Assembly (NCBI RefSeq): GCF_038050405.1
Contig: NZ_CP150900.1
Span: 2,790,001-2,854,000, forward strand
Origin: Paraburkholderia sp. IMGN_8
Lineage (GTDB): Bacteria; Pseudomonadota; Gammaproteobacteria; Burkholderiales; Burkholderiaceae
DNA length: 64,000 nucleotides
Direction: 5' to 3'
Shown here: piece after piece, positions 1 through 9,207 of the stretch
Layout of the letters: every line of letters begins with the position of its first letter
Numbering within the stretch: the stretch's first letter is position 1
The notes under the pieces: model-generated
Databases searched by the model: none
What the model was told of the DNA's origin: nothing
The model's input: the letters and a program-made list of their open reading frames with translations, nothing else
Program-made: the position numbers and the translations under genes

Positions 1-1715
1 ATCGGTGGCGCGTCGGTGCTGCCGGTGTTCTGGTCGAATGCGCCCGCGGAGAAATCGCCCTTGCCCGTCACGTCGCGCCAGATCCATTCGCCTTGCCGCG
101 GCTGATTGGGCGGCCACGCGCCGTCGATGCGCGACTGCGCGAAGAGCCCCGAGGGAATTGCCGTCTCGCGATCGGCGGTGAAACGATAGATGCGCAGGTA
201 CGACGAATACATGTCGGTCGTATAGAGCAGCCGGTGTCCGTCGATATCGCGCACCAGCGGCATGCCGCGCTGGCCACCCAGGTACAGATGAAAATACGGA
301 TCGTACGGATAGCGGAAACGATCGGCGGTGTAGCCGGCATACGACCACTCCTCGCCGACCGGGCGCGTCAGGTCGAGCGTAAAGCGCTTGCTGCCGCTAT
401 AGACCGAGGGCGGATCGCCATCGACGAACTGCGCCCCGTCGACAAACAACAGCCCTTGCAGACCGAAGCGCTGCGTGCCGTCCGGCGCATAGCTCTCGAT
501 CAGCGCGCCGTCGTAGGTGCCTGGACCCGTACCGACGCGACGCGGTCCCGCGCCGTTCATCGAAACATAAATGTTGCCGGCCCGATCCACGCCCACGCCG
601 GTCAGTCCATTGAAGCGCCGCGGCCCCGGCGCACCGGCCCGGCCCGCATAAATGCCGCCCTCTTCCCCGAAGCTTGCCGACAGATGCATGTCCGCTCCCT
701 GCTGAGTCGCGCCGGCCGCCGTGAAAATCAGGATCTGCTGGCGCGGCCCGTTGTCGGCGATCAGCAGCCGGCCGCGCGTATCCACCGTCAAATCCACGGG
801 CACCACGCGTGACGGCAGTGCGAGTACGGCAAGGTGTACGCCATTGCGCGCATAGTGGACCACGCGCTGTGCCCCGTCTGTGCGGCTGTCCTCAATGATC
901 CACAGCGAGCCGTCGTGCGCGAGTGCGAGGCGGCCCGGCTCGTGCACCGGAAAACCGCCTGCCGGTTGCATCGTTTGGGCGTCGAAGATCTGAACGCGGT
1001 TCTCGAGCTGATTCGACACGAAGAGCCGGGTGGCATCCACGGCAAGCCCGCGGATTGCGTAATCCTCCTTGCTCGAAAAAGTGGCGACCAGCAGAAACGC
1101 CAGACGGCTGCCGGCCGGCGCGCTTACCTGGCCGGCGAACGGCACGCCGTCACGGATATCGGCGCGGCTGCGGCGCGCCACGCCGGTCCACTGTTCGCCT
1201 TCGTGCGGCAGACGCCGATGTTTGACCATCTCGTTGCCGAGACTGACGACGGTCTGCGCGACGAACACGTAGTCGTCGTTCACGGCGACCGCGTCGCCGC
1301 CCATCATGCCCCAGCCGTGCGACTCGCCGCCGTGGCGAACCAGTTGACCATCGCGATACTGGCCGATCTCGCCGCCGCCTTCGTCCCACGGCGCATTCGT
1401 GAATACGTCGCCCTCGGGCGTGACGGCGAGCGCCTGCACATCGATCTGCACCCAGCGACGGTCCGCGTAGCCCCACGTGTTGCCGACCCATGAGGTCCGG
1501 TACGACAGCGCCGGATGCGCGGCGGTGGCGTGCGCGTCGGCGGCGGCCTTGGCAGCCGAAGCCACTGTGGCTGCGCCCGTCACCGCTTCAGTTGCGAACG
1601 CCGGCCCGAGCATCGTGCCGCCCGGTCCGCCCTCCGCCACCAGTACCACCACCGGCAACGCCAAGGCGACGGCGCACGCGAGGCGCTCGAAAGTTTTTAG
1701 TGCAATGCGTCGCAT
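1..1715 (-). CDS. Secreted beta-propeller (NHL-like) protein, 3' end outside window
   Basis: The frame is open from an ATG at 1715 to the window edge, so about 571 residues are visible and the C-terminus is missing. Residues 1-42 look like a signal peptide: MRRIALKTFERLACAVALAL, then an Ala-rich stretch. The mature part has repeated propeller-like blades with motifs such as GVGVDRAGNIYVSMNG, LTVDTRGRLLIADNG and LAHDGSLWIIEDS, typical of NHL/SMP-30-like propellers. It probably acts outside the cytoplasm. It starts 13 bp after the stop of the upstream glycosyltransferase, so it looks like a distal member of the leftward EPS operon. A role in polymer binding or modification is inference; no catalytic residues are assigned. 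Confidence 0.65.
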   Translation of the reverse strand, partial: MRRIALKTFERLACAVALALPVVVLVAEGGPGGTMLGPAFATEAVTGAATVASAAKAAADAHATAAHPALSYRTSWVGNTWGYADRRWVQIDVQALAVTPEGDVFTNAPWDEGGGEIGQYRDGQLVRHGGESHGWGMMGGDAVAVNDDYVFVAQTVVSLGNEMVKHRRLPHEGEQWTGVARRSRADIRDGVPFAGQVSAPAGSRLAFLLVATFSSKEDYAIRGLAVDATRLFVSNQLENRVQIFDAQTMQPAGGFPVHEPGRLALAHDGSLWIIEDSRTDGAQRVVHYARNGVHLAVLALPSRVVPVDLTVDTRGRLLIADNGPRQQILIFTAAGATQQGADMHLSASFGEEGGIYAGRAGAPGPRRFNGLTGVGVDRAGNIYVSMNGAGPRRVGTGPGTYDGALIESYAPDGTQRFGLQGLLFVDGAQFVDGDPPSVYSGSKRFTLDLTRPVGEEWSYAGYTADRFRYPYDPYFHLYLGGQRGMPLVRDIDGHRLLYTTDMYSSYLRIYRFTADRETAIPSGLFAQSRIDGAWPPNQPRQGEWIWRDVTGKGDFSAGAFDQNTGSTDAPP

Positions 1716-1728
1716 GACCACGGGCGCG

Positions 1729-2883
1729 TCAGAACGCGCCTATCGCTTCGCGGTAGATTCGCGCGACTTGCGCGGCCACCACCGGGTGATCGAAGTGCTT
1801 TCGCGCATAGTCGTGGCACGCATCCGCGTCCGGCATCACGCGCACGCCGAGCAATGCATCCGCAATGCCGCGGCCGATCGCGTGAAAGCCGCCCGAGGGC
1901 AGCACCAGGTCCGGCGAGAGCGGCGCCACCGCTTCCGGCAAACCGCCGACCGGCGTCACCAGCACCGGCGTGCCGGCCGCGAGCGATTCGATCGTCGTCA
2001 GGCCGAAACCTTCGAGCGCGACGGTGGGCACCACCGTCACGTCGGCCGCGCGATACCAGAGCGGCAATACGTCGTCCGCCACGAAACCGGCAAGGCGCAC
2101 CTGCCGTTCAAGGCCGCGCGCGATGATGCGCCCGCGCAGCATTTCCTCCAGCGGCCCTTTGCCTGCGATCACCAGCAGCACGTCGGACACCGCCTGTTTG
2201 ACGACGAACATCGCATCGATCAGATCGTCGAGGCCCATGCGCGACACCAGCCGCCGCACGCAAAACAGCACCGGCCGGTCTTGCGTCAGGCCGAGTCGCT
2301 CGCGGGCCTCGCGCTTGCTCATCGGCGTCGCGAAACGATCCACGTCGACGCAGCCCGGCACCACGCGAATCCGTTCTTCCGGTACACGGTAACGGGTGCG
2401 CAGAATCTCGCCGAATGCATGGGACAGCACGATATGACGCGTGCCGCCGCGATACACCATGCGTTCGAGCGAATAGCGCATCGCTTCGCTTAAGGCGGCG
2501 CGCCCTTCCACGCCGGATTCGTCGGCCCACGGCCCATGAAAATGCACGACCCGCGGCACGTCGCCGAACACGCCGAGGGTCGGTGCGGCATATAGCGCGA
2601 AGTGCGACGCGACCACATCGGGCCTGTGCAAACGTCCGAGCCGTCGCAACTGCGAGCGGGCTCCCCACAGACGCGTGCCGATGCCCGCCTGCGCATTGGC
2701 GAACGACTGCACCGCGCCACCCGAATCCGCCAGCACGCCAGGACTTCCCGCCACCAGGCCGCGCACGCTCACGCCCTGCGCGGGCAATGACTCGATCAGC
2801 GCCTTGAACATGCGGTCGAGTCCGCCGGGCCGCTCGCCGAACCAGTGCAGGCCGATTTGCAGCGAATCGATCGGCGCGCTCAT
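1729..2883 (-). CDS. GT4-family glycosyltransferase (EPS operon)
   Basis: The protein has 384 residues and a GT-B fold in two halves. The N-terminus LQIGLHWFGERPGGLDRM fits the acceptor domain with its Gly-rich loop. The C-terminal half carries an E-x7-E motif (EGFGLTTIE, near residue 290) followed by AGTPVLVTPVGGLPE, typical of retaining GT4 enzymes. It should transfer a sugar from a nucleotide-sugar donor to the lipid-linked EPS repeat at the inner membrane. The ATG at 2883 overlaps the TGA of the upstream glycosyltransferase (ATGA), which fixes the start and implies translational coupling. The transferred sugar cannot be told from the sequence. Confidence 0.85.
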   Translation of the reverse strand: MSAPIDSLQIGLHWFGERPGGLDRMFKALIESLPAQGVSVRGLVAGSPGVLADSGGAVQSFANAQAGIGTRLWGARSQLRRLGRLHRPDVVASHFALYAAPTLGVFGDVPRVVHFHGPWADESGVEGRAALSEAMRYSLERMVYRGGTRHIVLSHAFGEILRTRYRVPEERIRVVPGCVDVDRFATPMSKREARERLGLTQDRPVLFCVRRLVSRMGLDDLIDAMFVVKQAVSDVLLVIAGKGPLEEMLRGRIIARGLERQVRLAGFVADDVLPLWYRAADVTVVPTVALEGFGLTTIESLAAGTPVLVTPVGGLPEAVAPLSPDLVLPSGGFHAIGRGIADALLGVRVMPDADACHDYARKHFDHPVVAAQVARIYREAIGAF

Positions 2884-4130
2884 GATTTCGCCGCCGTGAC
2901 GGCCGCGGTGGCGGTGGTGGCCGGGCTGGTGTTCAGCCCCGCGTCCGCCAGATCCGCCAGCCCGGTTGCCGTTACGCCCACCGAAGCGGCACGCTCGGCG
3001 GCAATCCGTTCGTAGAGCGCCAGATAGCGATTCGCCATGATCTGCCAGGTGAGTGTTTGAGCGAGGGTGCGCGCCGCTGTCCGCATCCGTTTGGTGTACT
3101 GATGGTCCTGCGCGAGCCGCGCGATCGCCGCCGCCAGTCCCGCTGCGTCGTCCGGGTTGTCGAGCACGGTGCCACAGCCCGCGCCAATCACTTCCGCGCC
3201 GCCGGCCGTGCGCACCGTGACAACCGGCAACCCCGACGCCAGCGCTTCGAGCAACACCAGACTCATCGCCTCGTAGCGCGACGGGAACACGAACGCATCG
3301 ACCGAGCGCATCAGGTCCGGCATCTCCTTGATGAAGCCGATAAAATGCACCCGGTTGCTCACGCCGAGCGACTCGGCCAACGCCGGATACGGACTGTTGC
3401 GCAAGCCTCCGGCAACCGCGAGGTGAACGCCGGGCGTCGCCGCCAACGCGCGCAGCACGGTATCGAGATTCTTGCGCGGCACCCGCAGGTCGCCGGCGAA
3501 CAGCAGCATGAACGGCCCTTCCGGCAAGCCGAAACGCGCGCGCGGCACCTCGCCCGGCCTGAACTCTTCGATATCGACACCGTTGTGGATCACGGCGAGG
3601 CGCGCCGCATCGATGCCGAGCGCGCACACTTCCGCGCCTACTTTCGCCGACACCGGCACCACCACCTGCGCACGCCGGAACGCAAGGCGCTCACACCACG
3701 CGTTCACGCGCGTGAAGATCACCTGATAGGCGGCATAGGCGCCGTTCTTTAAACGGAACGGATAGAAGCCGCACCGATACCAGCCGTCGTGAACGAAATG
3801 CACCGCGTTGACATCGGCGCGCGCCCACGTGATGAAACCGTTCACGTGAATCACGTCGAACTCCTGACGATGTGCACGAATCCACAGCGCGGTGCGCCAT
3901 GCAAACATCTGGTATTGGAGGAGCCGCGACTGCAGCCGGCTTTCGGCAATCTTCACGAACCGCGCGCGCGCATGCCCGCTGATTTCCGGCGCAACCCGCG
4001 AACCCAGCAGCGTGACTTCATGTCCCGCTTCGAGCGCGGCGCGCGCGATCTCGTAGTTGACGCGCCCTTGCCCATCGCCTTTGGCGACCACATGCGTGAC
4101 GATCAGAATACGCATAGCCTTACCCGTCAT
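2880..4130 (-). CDS. GT4-family glycosyltransferase (EPS operon)
   Basis: The protein has 416 residues and begins MTGKAMRILIVTHVVAKGDG; a second ATG at 4115 (MRILIV) is possible. The N-terminal domain has the GQGRVNYEIA loop. The C-terminal domain has LLFAGDLRVPRKNLDTVL and an E-x7-E block (EAMSLVLLEALASG), both typical of GT4 retaining enzymes. It is expected to extend the EPS repeat unit on the cytoplasmic face. Its start overlaps the stop of the Wzy-like gene and its stop overlaps the next glycosyltransferase start. A low-complexity Ala/Thr tail of about 35 residues closes the protein. Donor and acceptor are unknown. Confidence 0.85.
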   Translation of the reverse strand: MTGKAMRILIVTHVVAKGDGQGRVNYEIARAALEAGHEVTLLGSRVAPEISGHARARFVKIAESRLQSRLLQYQMFAWRTALWIRAHRQEFDVIHVNGFITWARADVNAVHFVHDGWYRCGFYPFRLKNGAYAAYQVIFTRVNAWCERLAFRRAQVVVPVSAKVGAEVCALGIDAARLAVIHNGVDIEEFRPGEVPRARFGLPEGPFMLLFAGDLRVPRKNLDTVLRALAATPGVHLAVAGGLRNSPYPALAESLGVSNRVHFIGFIKEMPDLMRSVDAFVFPSRYEAMSLVLLEALASGLPVVTVRTAGGAEVIGAGCGTVLDNPDDAAGLAAAIARLAQDHQYTKRMRTAARTLAQTLTWQIMANRYLALYERIAAERAASVGVTATGLADLADAGLNTSPATTATAAVTAAKS

Positions 4131-5722
4131 GCGAGGCTCCCCCGGGGTTGCGGCGCCGGGGTTGGTGCGGCCGATGCGGGTCCATGCAGATGGCGCGCAT
4201 GCCGCAGGCTGATCACCGGCATGATCACGCCGATGAAAAAGAACATGCCCGGCAGCCCGGTCAATGTATTGACGAACACCATCATTGCGAAGATCGCGAG
4301 CGACACGCCGACGCCGGAAATCGCCAGCCGGTCTTTCGAGCGCAGGCGGCTCGCGAGGAACGCGCGCCACATCAGCAGCACGACCCCGCCCACATACAGC
4401 AGCGCGCCGGGCCAGCCCATCACGTACGGCACTTCCATCACGCCGCTGTCGAACACGACTCTCAGCTGCTGCGTATCGTCCGCGGAAAGTTTGGTGCCCA
4501 GACCCGTGGTGCCGAGACCCTGCCCGGCGATGTCGCTCAGCGCAACCATGAAGAATTGCTTGTAGAACTCGGCACGCACCTGGTAGCTGTTGTCTTCGCT
4601 GATGTTCTGGATCGTGTCGAAACGCTTCATGAGCGGCTCGGACACTTCGTCGATCATCAGCACCGGCGCGCCCAGCATCACCAGGCCCAGCAGGCCGGCG
4701 ATCAGCCGCAGGCGCCCCTTGCCGTCGAGCATCACAAGCGGATAGATCAAGCCGATCACCAGACCGCCCCACGCCCCGCGCACCGCCGTGAACATCAACG
4801 CGGGAACGCCGACGATTCCCATCGCGATGCGCATCTTGCCGCGTGCGCCTAGCGACAGCAGCATGATGCACATGATGGTCGTGGCGAACGGACCCGATGA
4901 ATTCATCGTGCTGCCGATGCGCATGCCGAACGGCACCGCCTCGCCCTCCGAGGTCATCTGCGAGGACAGCAGCCAGAAGGCGTCCCACGGCGACGGCGAG
5001 ATGAACTCGATCACGCCGTACAGGCCCATCACGAAACCCGCATACACGAAGGTCTTGAGCAGCACGCGGTGATAGACCGGATAGTCGCGCCATGTCGCGA
5101 CGAGGTGAAACGCGACCAGCACCGGGAACATCCAGTTGATCAGCGTGTACAGCGCGGCGGCCGGCCCGACCGCCGCCATGCCGATCACGAACGAGTAGAA
5201 CAGCGCCAGCATGATCATCACCAGCGGCGCGGCGCGGCGTTCGCCGAGGATGCGGAAGTTCCTGATCAGCGTGAAGCCGCTCAGCGAGACCGCCAGCAAC
5301 GGCGCGATCATCACCGGACTTTGCTGGTTGAAGGAACCATTGGCGAAGTCCGCGAGCCGCCGCACTTCCGGCGACAGAAAAAACAGCCAGCAAACGAAGC
5401 CGAGATAATGCGCGGGCGAGCGGCGATACAGCAGCAACGCGACACCGAACGCGCCGAGCGGAAAGAAGATCTCCACCAGCTTTGCCTGACGCAGGACGAT
5501 CAGGAGGAGCGTGACAGCGAAAAGCGCCAACGGCAGGCGGATGGGATGACGCATGCCCGCAGTCCGCCGGAGCGGCACGCCCGCGGCCGCGCTGCCGGAC
5601 GACGCAGCGGCGCCGGGCAGCGCACGCGGCGCTTCGTGTGACGACGGCGGTGGAGACTGCGGTGAGGACAGCGGCGGCAGCGCCGCCTTCTCGCTGGAAG
5701 GGGTAACCAGCATACGCGCCAT
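4127..5722 (-). CDS. Wzy-like polymerase / O-antigen ligase family membrane protein
   Basis: The protein has 531 residues and about ten to twelve predicted membrane segments, starting after a Pro/Ser-rich cytoplasmic N-terminus of about 55 residues. Segments such as LPLALFAVTLLLIVL and APLVMIMLALFYSFVIGMAA alternate with charged loops. A long loop around residues 330-410 containing VRAEFYKQFFMVAL, and the GLGTTGLG segment, resemble the Wzy_C/O-antigen ligase family. In an EPS locus this is most likely the periplasmic-face polymerase of the Wzx/Wzy route. The ATG at 5722 overlaps the upstream stop (ATGA); a GTG at 5725 is less likely. A ligase role is an alternative. Confidence 0.75.
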   Translation of the reverse strand: MARMLVTPSSEKAALPPLSSPQSPPPSSHEAPRALPGAAASSGSAAAGVPLRRTAGMRHPIRLPLALFAVTLLLIVLRQAKLVEIFFPLGAFGVALLLYRRSPAHYLGFVCWLFFLSPEVRRLADFANGSFNQQSPVMIAPLLAVSLSGFTLIRNFRILGERRAAPLVMIMLALFYSFVIGMAAVGPAAALYTLINWMFPVLVAFHLVATWRDYPVYHRVLLKTFVYAGFVMGLYGVIEFISPSPWDAFWLLSSQMTSEGEAVPFGMRIGSTMNSSGPFATTIMCIMLLSLGARGKMRIAMGIVGVPALMFTAVRGAWGGLVIGLIYPLVMLDGKGRLRLIAGLLGLVMLGAPVLMIDEVSEPLMKRFDTIQNISEDNSYQVRAEFYKQFFMVALSDIAGQGLGTTGLGTKLSADDTQQLRVVFDSGVMEVPYVMGWPGALLYVGGVVLLMWRAFLASRLRSKDRLAISGVGVSLAIFAMMVFVNTLTGLPGMFFFIGVIMPVISLRHARHLHGPASAAPTPAPQPRGSLA

Positions 5723-6255
5723 CACAACAACTCGAAGGTGTTGATGCCCGCCACGCCGTCGCGCTCGCGGCGGCGTACGCTAAATAGCGGCTGGCTGCCG
5801 CGCACCTGGCGCGTGAGTCCGATGAACGGCACGCCATGCTCGAGATACGGCCCTTCCGTCTTGCGAAAACCGAATTGCTCGTAGAAATCGCGCAAGCCGA
5901 CCGGCGCCGTCACGCGCGCGGCGTGTCCCGGCCAATGCTCGGCGATCGCCTGCAGCACCCGTTCGATCAGCAGCTCGGCGGTGCCGTCGCCGCGCCGCAG
6001 CGGACTCGTCAGCACCTTGTCGATGGTGACTTCAGGATCTTCCGCGTCGCCGGGTTGCAGGCGCGCATACGCGAGGATCGGCATCGCACGCGCCATGTCC
6101 TCGACCGCGAACACATGCAACGAACGCTCGTCGCGGCCATCGGCGTCGAGATAGACATGCGATTGCTCGACCACGAAGACCGCGCTACGCGCCCGCAAGA
6201 TCAGATAAAGCTCGCGCGCCGAGAGCTGCTCGAATTCCAGCGTTTTCCAGTTCAT
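5722..6255 (-). CDS. GNAT-family N-acetyltransferase, ElaA-like
   Basis: The protein has 177 residues. The layout matches ElaA: an N-terminal LRARSAVFVVEQ strand-helix, DKVLTSPLRRGDGTAELLIE as the acetyl-CoA-binding motif A, and FYEQFGFRKTEGPYLEHGVPFIGL near the C-terminus. The C-terminal 25 residues extend beyond the E. coli ElaA length. It is the first gene of the leftward EPS operon and overlaps the Wzy-like gene by four bases. It could acetylate a sugar or sugar nucleotide for the polymer, but ElaA-type proteins often act on small molecules, so the substrate is open. ATG 6255 is preferred over the GTG at 6258. Confidence 0.75.
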   Translation of the reverse strand: MNWKTLEFEQLSARELYLILRARSAVFVVEQSHVYLDADGRDERSLHVFAVEDMARAMPILAYARLQPGDAEDPEVTIDKVLTSPLRRGDGTAELLIERVLQAIAEHWPGHAARVTAPVGLRDFYEQFGFRKTEGPYLEHGVPFIGLTRQVRGSQPLFSVRRRERDGVAGINTFELL

Positions 6256-6588
6256 CACGTTCCCCAGCGGTTTCCAGGTTCTTGCGAAGCGGACTTCATG
6301 ATCCCGCCCTCATGGCCGGCTCAACACGCCGGTCCGTTGTCATGGCTACACGGTACGTCCGCGATACGCGTGCTTCCGTGCGCCATCGCACTGACGCTGG
6401 GCTTTGACAATCTTTAAATACGAGACGTCCGGACACAGCCGCACCACAAGTCTTGAATGCAACCTTGGGGCGGCCATACACGCGCAGCGAGGCACACCGA
6501 ACCAACACCGGAAAAACGACGGGGCCGGTTCGTTTTATCAGTCAGGCGGCACTTCGAGAGATAGTTGGCCAACAAGGGGTCCCTCACC
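6256..6588. other. Divergent intergenic region between two EPS transcription units
   Basis: This 333-bp gap separates the leftward glycosyltransferase operon from the rightward carrier-protein operon, so both promoters should lie here. An AT-rich patch at 6403-6422 (containing TTGACA and TTTAAAT) is the only promoter-like stretch I can see. I find no convincing paired -35/-10 elements and no RNA gene. Confidence 0.4.
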
Positions 6589-6840
6589 ATGAAAGAAGCA
6601 TTGCGACGCATCCTTTCCGAATCGGCACGTCTCGACGTCCTGCCGGACACGCTGGCAGACGATGCCGATCTCTACGCCGCAGGCTTGTCCTCGCTGGCGA
6701 CGGTGCATCTGATGCTGGCCATCGAAGACGAATTCGACATTGAAATCCCGGACCGCATGTTGACGCGCCGGCTCTTTTCCAGCATCGATTCGATGGCCGC
6801 CGCGGTGACCGAACTGCAACAGGCGAAGGCAGCAGCATGA
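6589..6840 (+). CDS. Carrier protein (ACP/PCP-like) of the aminoacyl module
   Basis: The protein has 83 residues. The phosphopantetheine site is DLYAAGLSSLATVHLM, with Ser35 as the attachment residue in a GLSSL variant of the usual GLDSL. Acidic helix II residues (IEDEFDIEIPD) are typical of acyl carriers. The ATG at 6589 is preferred; an in-frame TTG at 6565 would add eight residues. Its stop overlaps the flavoprotein start (ATGA), and an amino acid:[carrier protein] ligase follows two genes later. By analogy with the Bradyrhizobium and Agrobacterium aaCL/CP pairs, this protein should receive the activated amino acid on its thiol arm. It is probably not the housekeeping ACP. Confidence 0.85.
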   Translation: MKEALRRILSESARLDVLPDTLADDADLYAAGLSSLATVHLMLAIEDEFDIEIPDRMLTRRLFSSIDSMAAAVTELQQAKAAA

Positions 6841-8129
6841 ACGCCCCGCTGCTGGACGCGGCCGCCTCAGCCGCGCCGGAGGAACCCGCCGCCGCACCGG
6901 TCGTGCTGAGCGCAGTGGAAGCCGAACCCGGCTGGCGCGCGGCGGCGCAGCGTTGCGCGGCGGTGGCCGCGCAATTCGCCGACGCGGTGGACCGTGACGC
7001 GCGTTTTCCCAGCGAGGCTTTCGACGCGCTGCGGCGCGAACGTTTGCTCTCCGCGATGGTGTCGGCCCGTTTCGGCGGCGCCGGTCTGTCGCTCGCGGAT
7101 GTCGGCGCGATCTGCGAGACGCTGGCGCAGGGCTGCGCGTCCACCGCGATGGTGTACGCGATGCACCAGATCCAGGTGGCCTGCATCGAGGCGCACGGCA
7201 GCGAGTCGGCATGGCATCGGCAGTTGCTCGCGCAACTGGTGGACCATCAATGGCTGCTGGCTTCGGCGACGTCCGAGGAAACCATCGGCGGCAATATGCG
7301 CACCAGCGCCTGCGCGGTCGAACTCGACGACGAGCTCACCAACAAACTCGCCAACAAGCGCTTTCGCATCGAAAAGCTCGCGCCGACGATCTCGTACGGC
7401 GCGCACGCCGACGGCATTCTCGTCACCGCGCGCCGTACCGCCGAATCGGCCGCGGCCGACCAGGTGCTGATCGTCGCATTACGCGAACAAACGCAACTTG
7501 AAAAGCGCGGCGGCTGGGATTCGATGGGTATGCGCGGCACCTGCAGCGAGGGCTTCCGGCTCGTCGCCACGGGTCTGGTCGAACAGATCCTGCCCACCCC
7601 CTTCGCCGATATCGCCGATCAGACCATGCTCCCGGTGTCGCACACGCTGTGGGCCTCGGTATGGACCGGCGTGGCAAACGATGCGGTGAATCGCGCCAAG
7701 GCGTTCTTCCGCGCGCAGGCACGCTCGAAACCCGGTTCGATCCCGCCGGCCGGCTTGCGCCTCGCCGAAGCAGTCGGTCTGCTGCAGATGATGCAGGCGC
7801 GCCTGTCGGTGGCGCTCGAAGCGGCGCGCGCCGCGCATCACGCGACACACGGCGGCTGCCAGGCCGATGCGCCGCTCGCGGCGATGCTCGGCTTCGCCTC
7901 CGACATGAATACGCTGAAGACCAGCATCTCGACCACTGCACTGCAAGTCGTGCAGGAAGCGCTGATGATCTGCGGCATGGCCGGCTACAAGAACGGCACG
8001 GAATACAGCGTGGGACGCCATCTGCGCGACCTGTATTCCGCGCCGCTGATGATCAACAACGACCGTATCGCGCAGAACACCGCCAGCCTGTTGCTTGCAC
8101 AGCGTCCTGCCGCACCGGGGAGAGCCTGA
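6837..8129 (+). CDS. Acyl-CoA dehydrogenase-like flavoprotein
   Basis: The protein has 430 residues with the acyl-CoA dehydrogenase fold: an N-terminal helical domain (residues 20-140), a middle beta domain and a C-terminal four-helix bundle ending GRHLRDLYSAPLMINNDR. By eye, the position of the catalytic Glu of the classical IYEGT motif is taken by Asn (MINND), so it may be a specialised dehydrogenase or a flavin oxygenase-like member rather than a beta-oxidation enzyme. It sits between the carrier protein and the amino acid ligase, so its substrate is plausibly an aminoacyl-S-carrier. It is translationally coupled to the carrier gene by a 4-bp overlap. Confidence 0.75.
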   Translation: MNAPLLDAAASAAPEEPAAAPVVLSAVEAEPGWRAAAQRCAAVAAQFADAVDRDARFPSEAFDALRRERLLSAMVSARFGGAGLSLADVGAICETLAQGCASTAMVYAMHQIQVACIEAHGSESAWHRQLLAQLVDHQWLLASATSEETIGGNMRTSACAVELDDELTNKLANKRFRIEKLAPTISYGAHADGILVTARRTAESAAADQVLIVALREQTQLEKRGGWDSMGMRGTCSEGFRLVATGLVEQILPTPFADIADQTMLPVSHTLWASVWTGVANDAVNRAKAFFRAQARSKPGSIPPAGLRLAEAVGLLQMMQARLSVALEAARAAHHATHGGCQADAPLAAMLGFASDMNTLKTSISTTALQVVQEALMICGMAGYKNGTEYSVGRHLRDLYSAPLMINNDRIAQNTASLLLAQRPAAPGRA

Positions 8130-8130
8130 G

Positions 8131-9207
8131 ATGAACACGATGACCGAGACCGCCGCGCTCGCCGCTGCGCCGGCCGAAACCGGCGCGACGCCGAGCTTTC
8201 GCGACGAGCTGCTGGCCGCGGGGCTCCTGATCGACACCGGCGAAAACGGCCTGTACGGGCGCAGCCAGGTATTCGAAGACGTGGTGGACCGCCTGAACGT
8301 CGCGATCACGCATCTGGGCGCGGATCAGCAGCCGGAAGTGCTGCGCTTTCCGCCGGCGATGCGCCGCACCGACTTCGAAGATAGCGAATATCTGAAGAGC
8401 TTCCCGAATCTCGCCGGCACCATCCACTCGTTCTGCGGCAACGATATGGGTCATCAGCGCCTGTTGCGCGCGCTCGACGACGCCATGGCCGAACGCGACG
8501 ACGAGCGCGGCGAAGCATGGATGGCCCAGCAAAAACCGACGCGCGTCGTGCTGACGCCGGCTGCCTGCTATCCGATCTATCCGGTGATGGCGCGGCGCGG
8601 TCCGCTGCCGGCCAACGGCCGCACCATCGACGTGCTGTCGTACTGCTTCCGCCACGAACCGTCGCTCGATCCGGGCCGGATGCAGATGTTCCGTCAGCGC
8701 GAATACGTGCGGCTCGGCACGCCGGAACAGGTGATGGCGTTCCGGCAGATGTGGGTCGAACGCGGCTCGCTGCTGATTACGCTGCTGCAACTGCCGGTCG
8801 AGGTGGATCTGGCCAACGACCCGTTCTTCGGCCGCGGCGGCAAGATCGTCGCCGATAGCCAGCGTGCCCAGGCGCTCAAGTTCGAACTGCTGATTCCGGT
8901 GGCGAACGCCGACAGCAAGACCGCCTGCCTGTCGTTCAACTATCACATGGATCACTTCGGCGCGATCTGGAAAATCGCATGCGAAGACGGCGCGGTGGCG
9001 CATACGGGTTGCGTCGGCTTCGGCATGGAACGCATCACGCTAGCGTTATTCCGCCATCATGGGCTCGACCTGAACGCGTGGCCGGACGAGGTGCGCGCGC
9101 TGCTGTGGGGCGACACCCAGGCGCGTGTCGCGCACGGCATGGCGCAGGCGCGCGAGGCGCGGGCGCTGCCCGCCGCGCCGCTACAGGGTGCCGGAGACAG
9201 CGCATGA
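8131..9207 (+). CDS. Amino acid:[carrier protein] ligase (class II aaRS-like, SerRS-type core)
   Basis: The protein has 358 residues and is a truncated class II synthetase catalytic core with no tRNA-binding arm. Motif 2 is FRHEPSLDPGRMQMF (Arg174, Glu176) and motif 3 is GFGMERITLALF (Arg301). Cys146, Glu191 and Cys294 are spaced 45 and 103 residues apart, the same spacing I recall for the zinc ligands of the Bradyrhizobium glycine:[CP] ligase (Cys131, Glu176, Cys279). It should adenylate a small amino acid and load it on the phosphopantetheine of the nearby carrier protein. The ATG at 8131 follows a GGGGAGA ribosome-binding site. Which amino acid it uses cannot be read. Confidence 0.85.
   Translation: MNTMTETAALAAAPAETGATPSFRDELLAAGLLIDTGENGLYGRSQVFEDVVDRLNVAITHLGADQQPEVLRFPPAMRRTDFEDSEYLKSFPNLAGTIHSFCGNDMGHQRLLRALDDAMAERDDERGEAWMAQQKPTRVVLTPAACYPIYPVMARRGPLPANGRTIDVLSYCFRHEPSLDPGRMQMFRQREYVRLGTPEQVMAFRQMWVERGSLLITLLQLPVEVDLANDPFFGRGGKIVADSQRAQALKFELLIPVANADSKTACLSFNYHMDHFGAIWKIACEDGAVAHTGCVGFGMERITLALFRHHGLDLNAWPDEVRALLWGDTQARVAHGMAQAREARALPAAPLQGAGDSA

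Noticed and set aside
1477..2493. A 338-codon plus-strand frame across the first two genes
   Set aside because: It is antisense to the propeller and glycosyltransferase genes and crosses their boundary.
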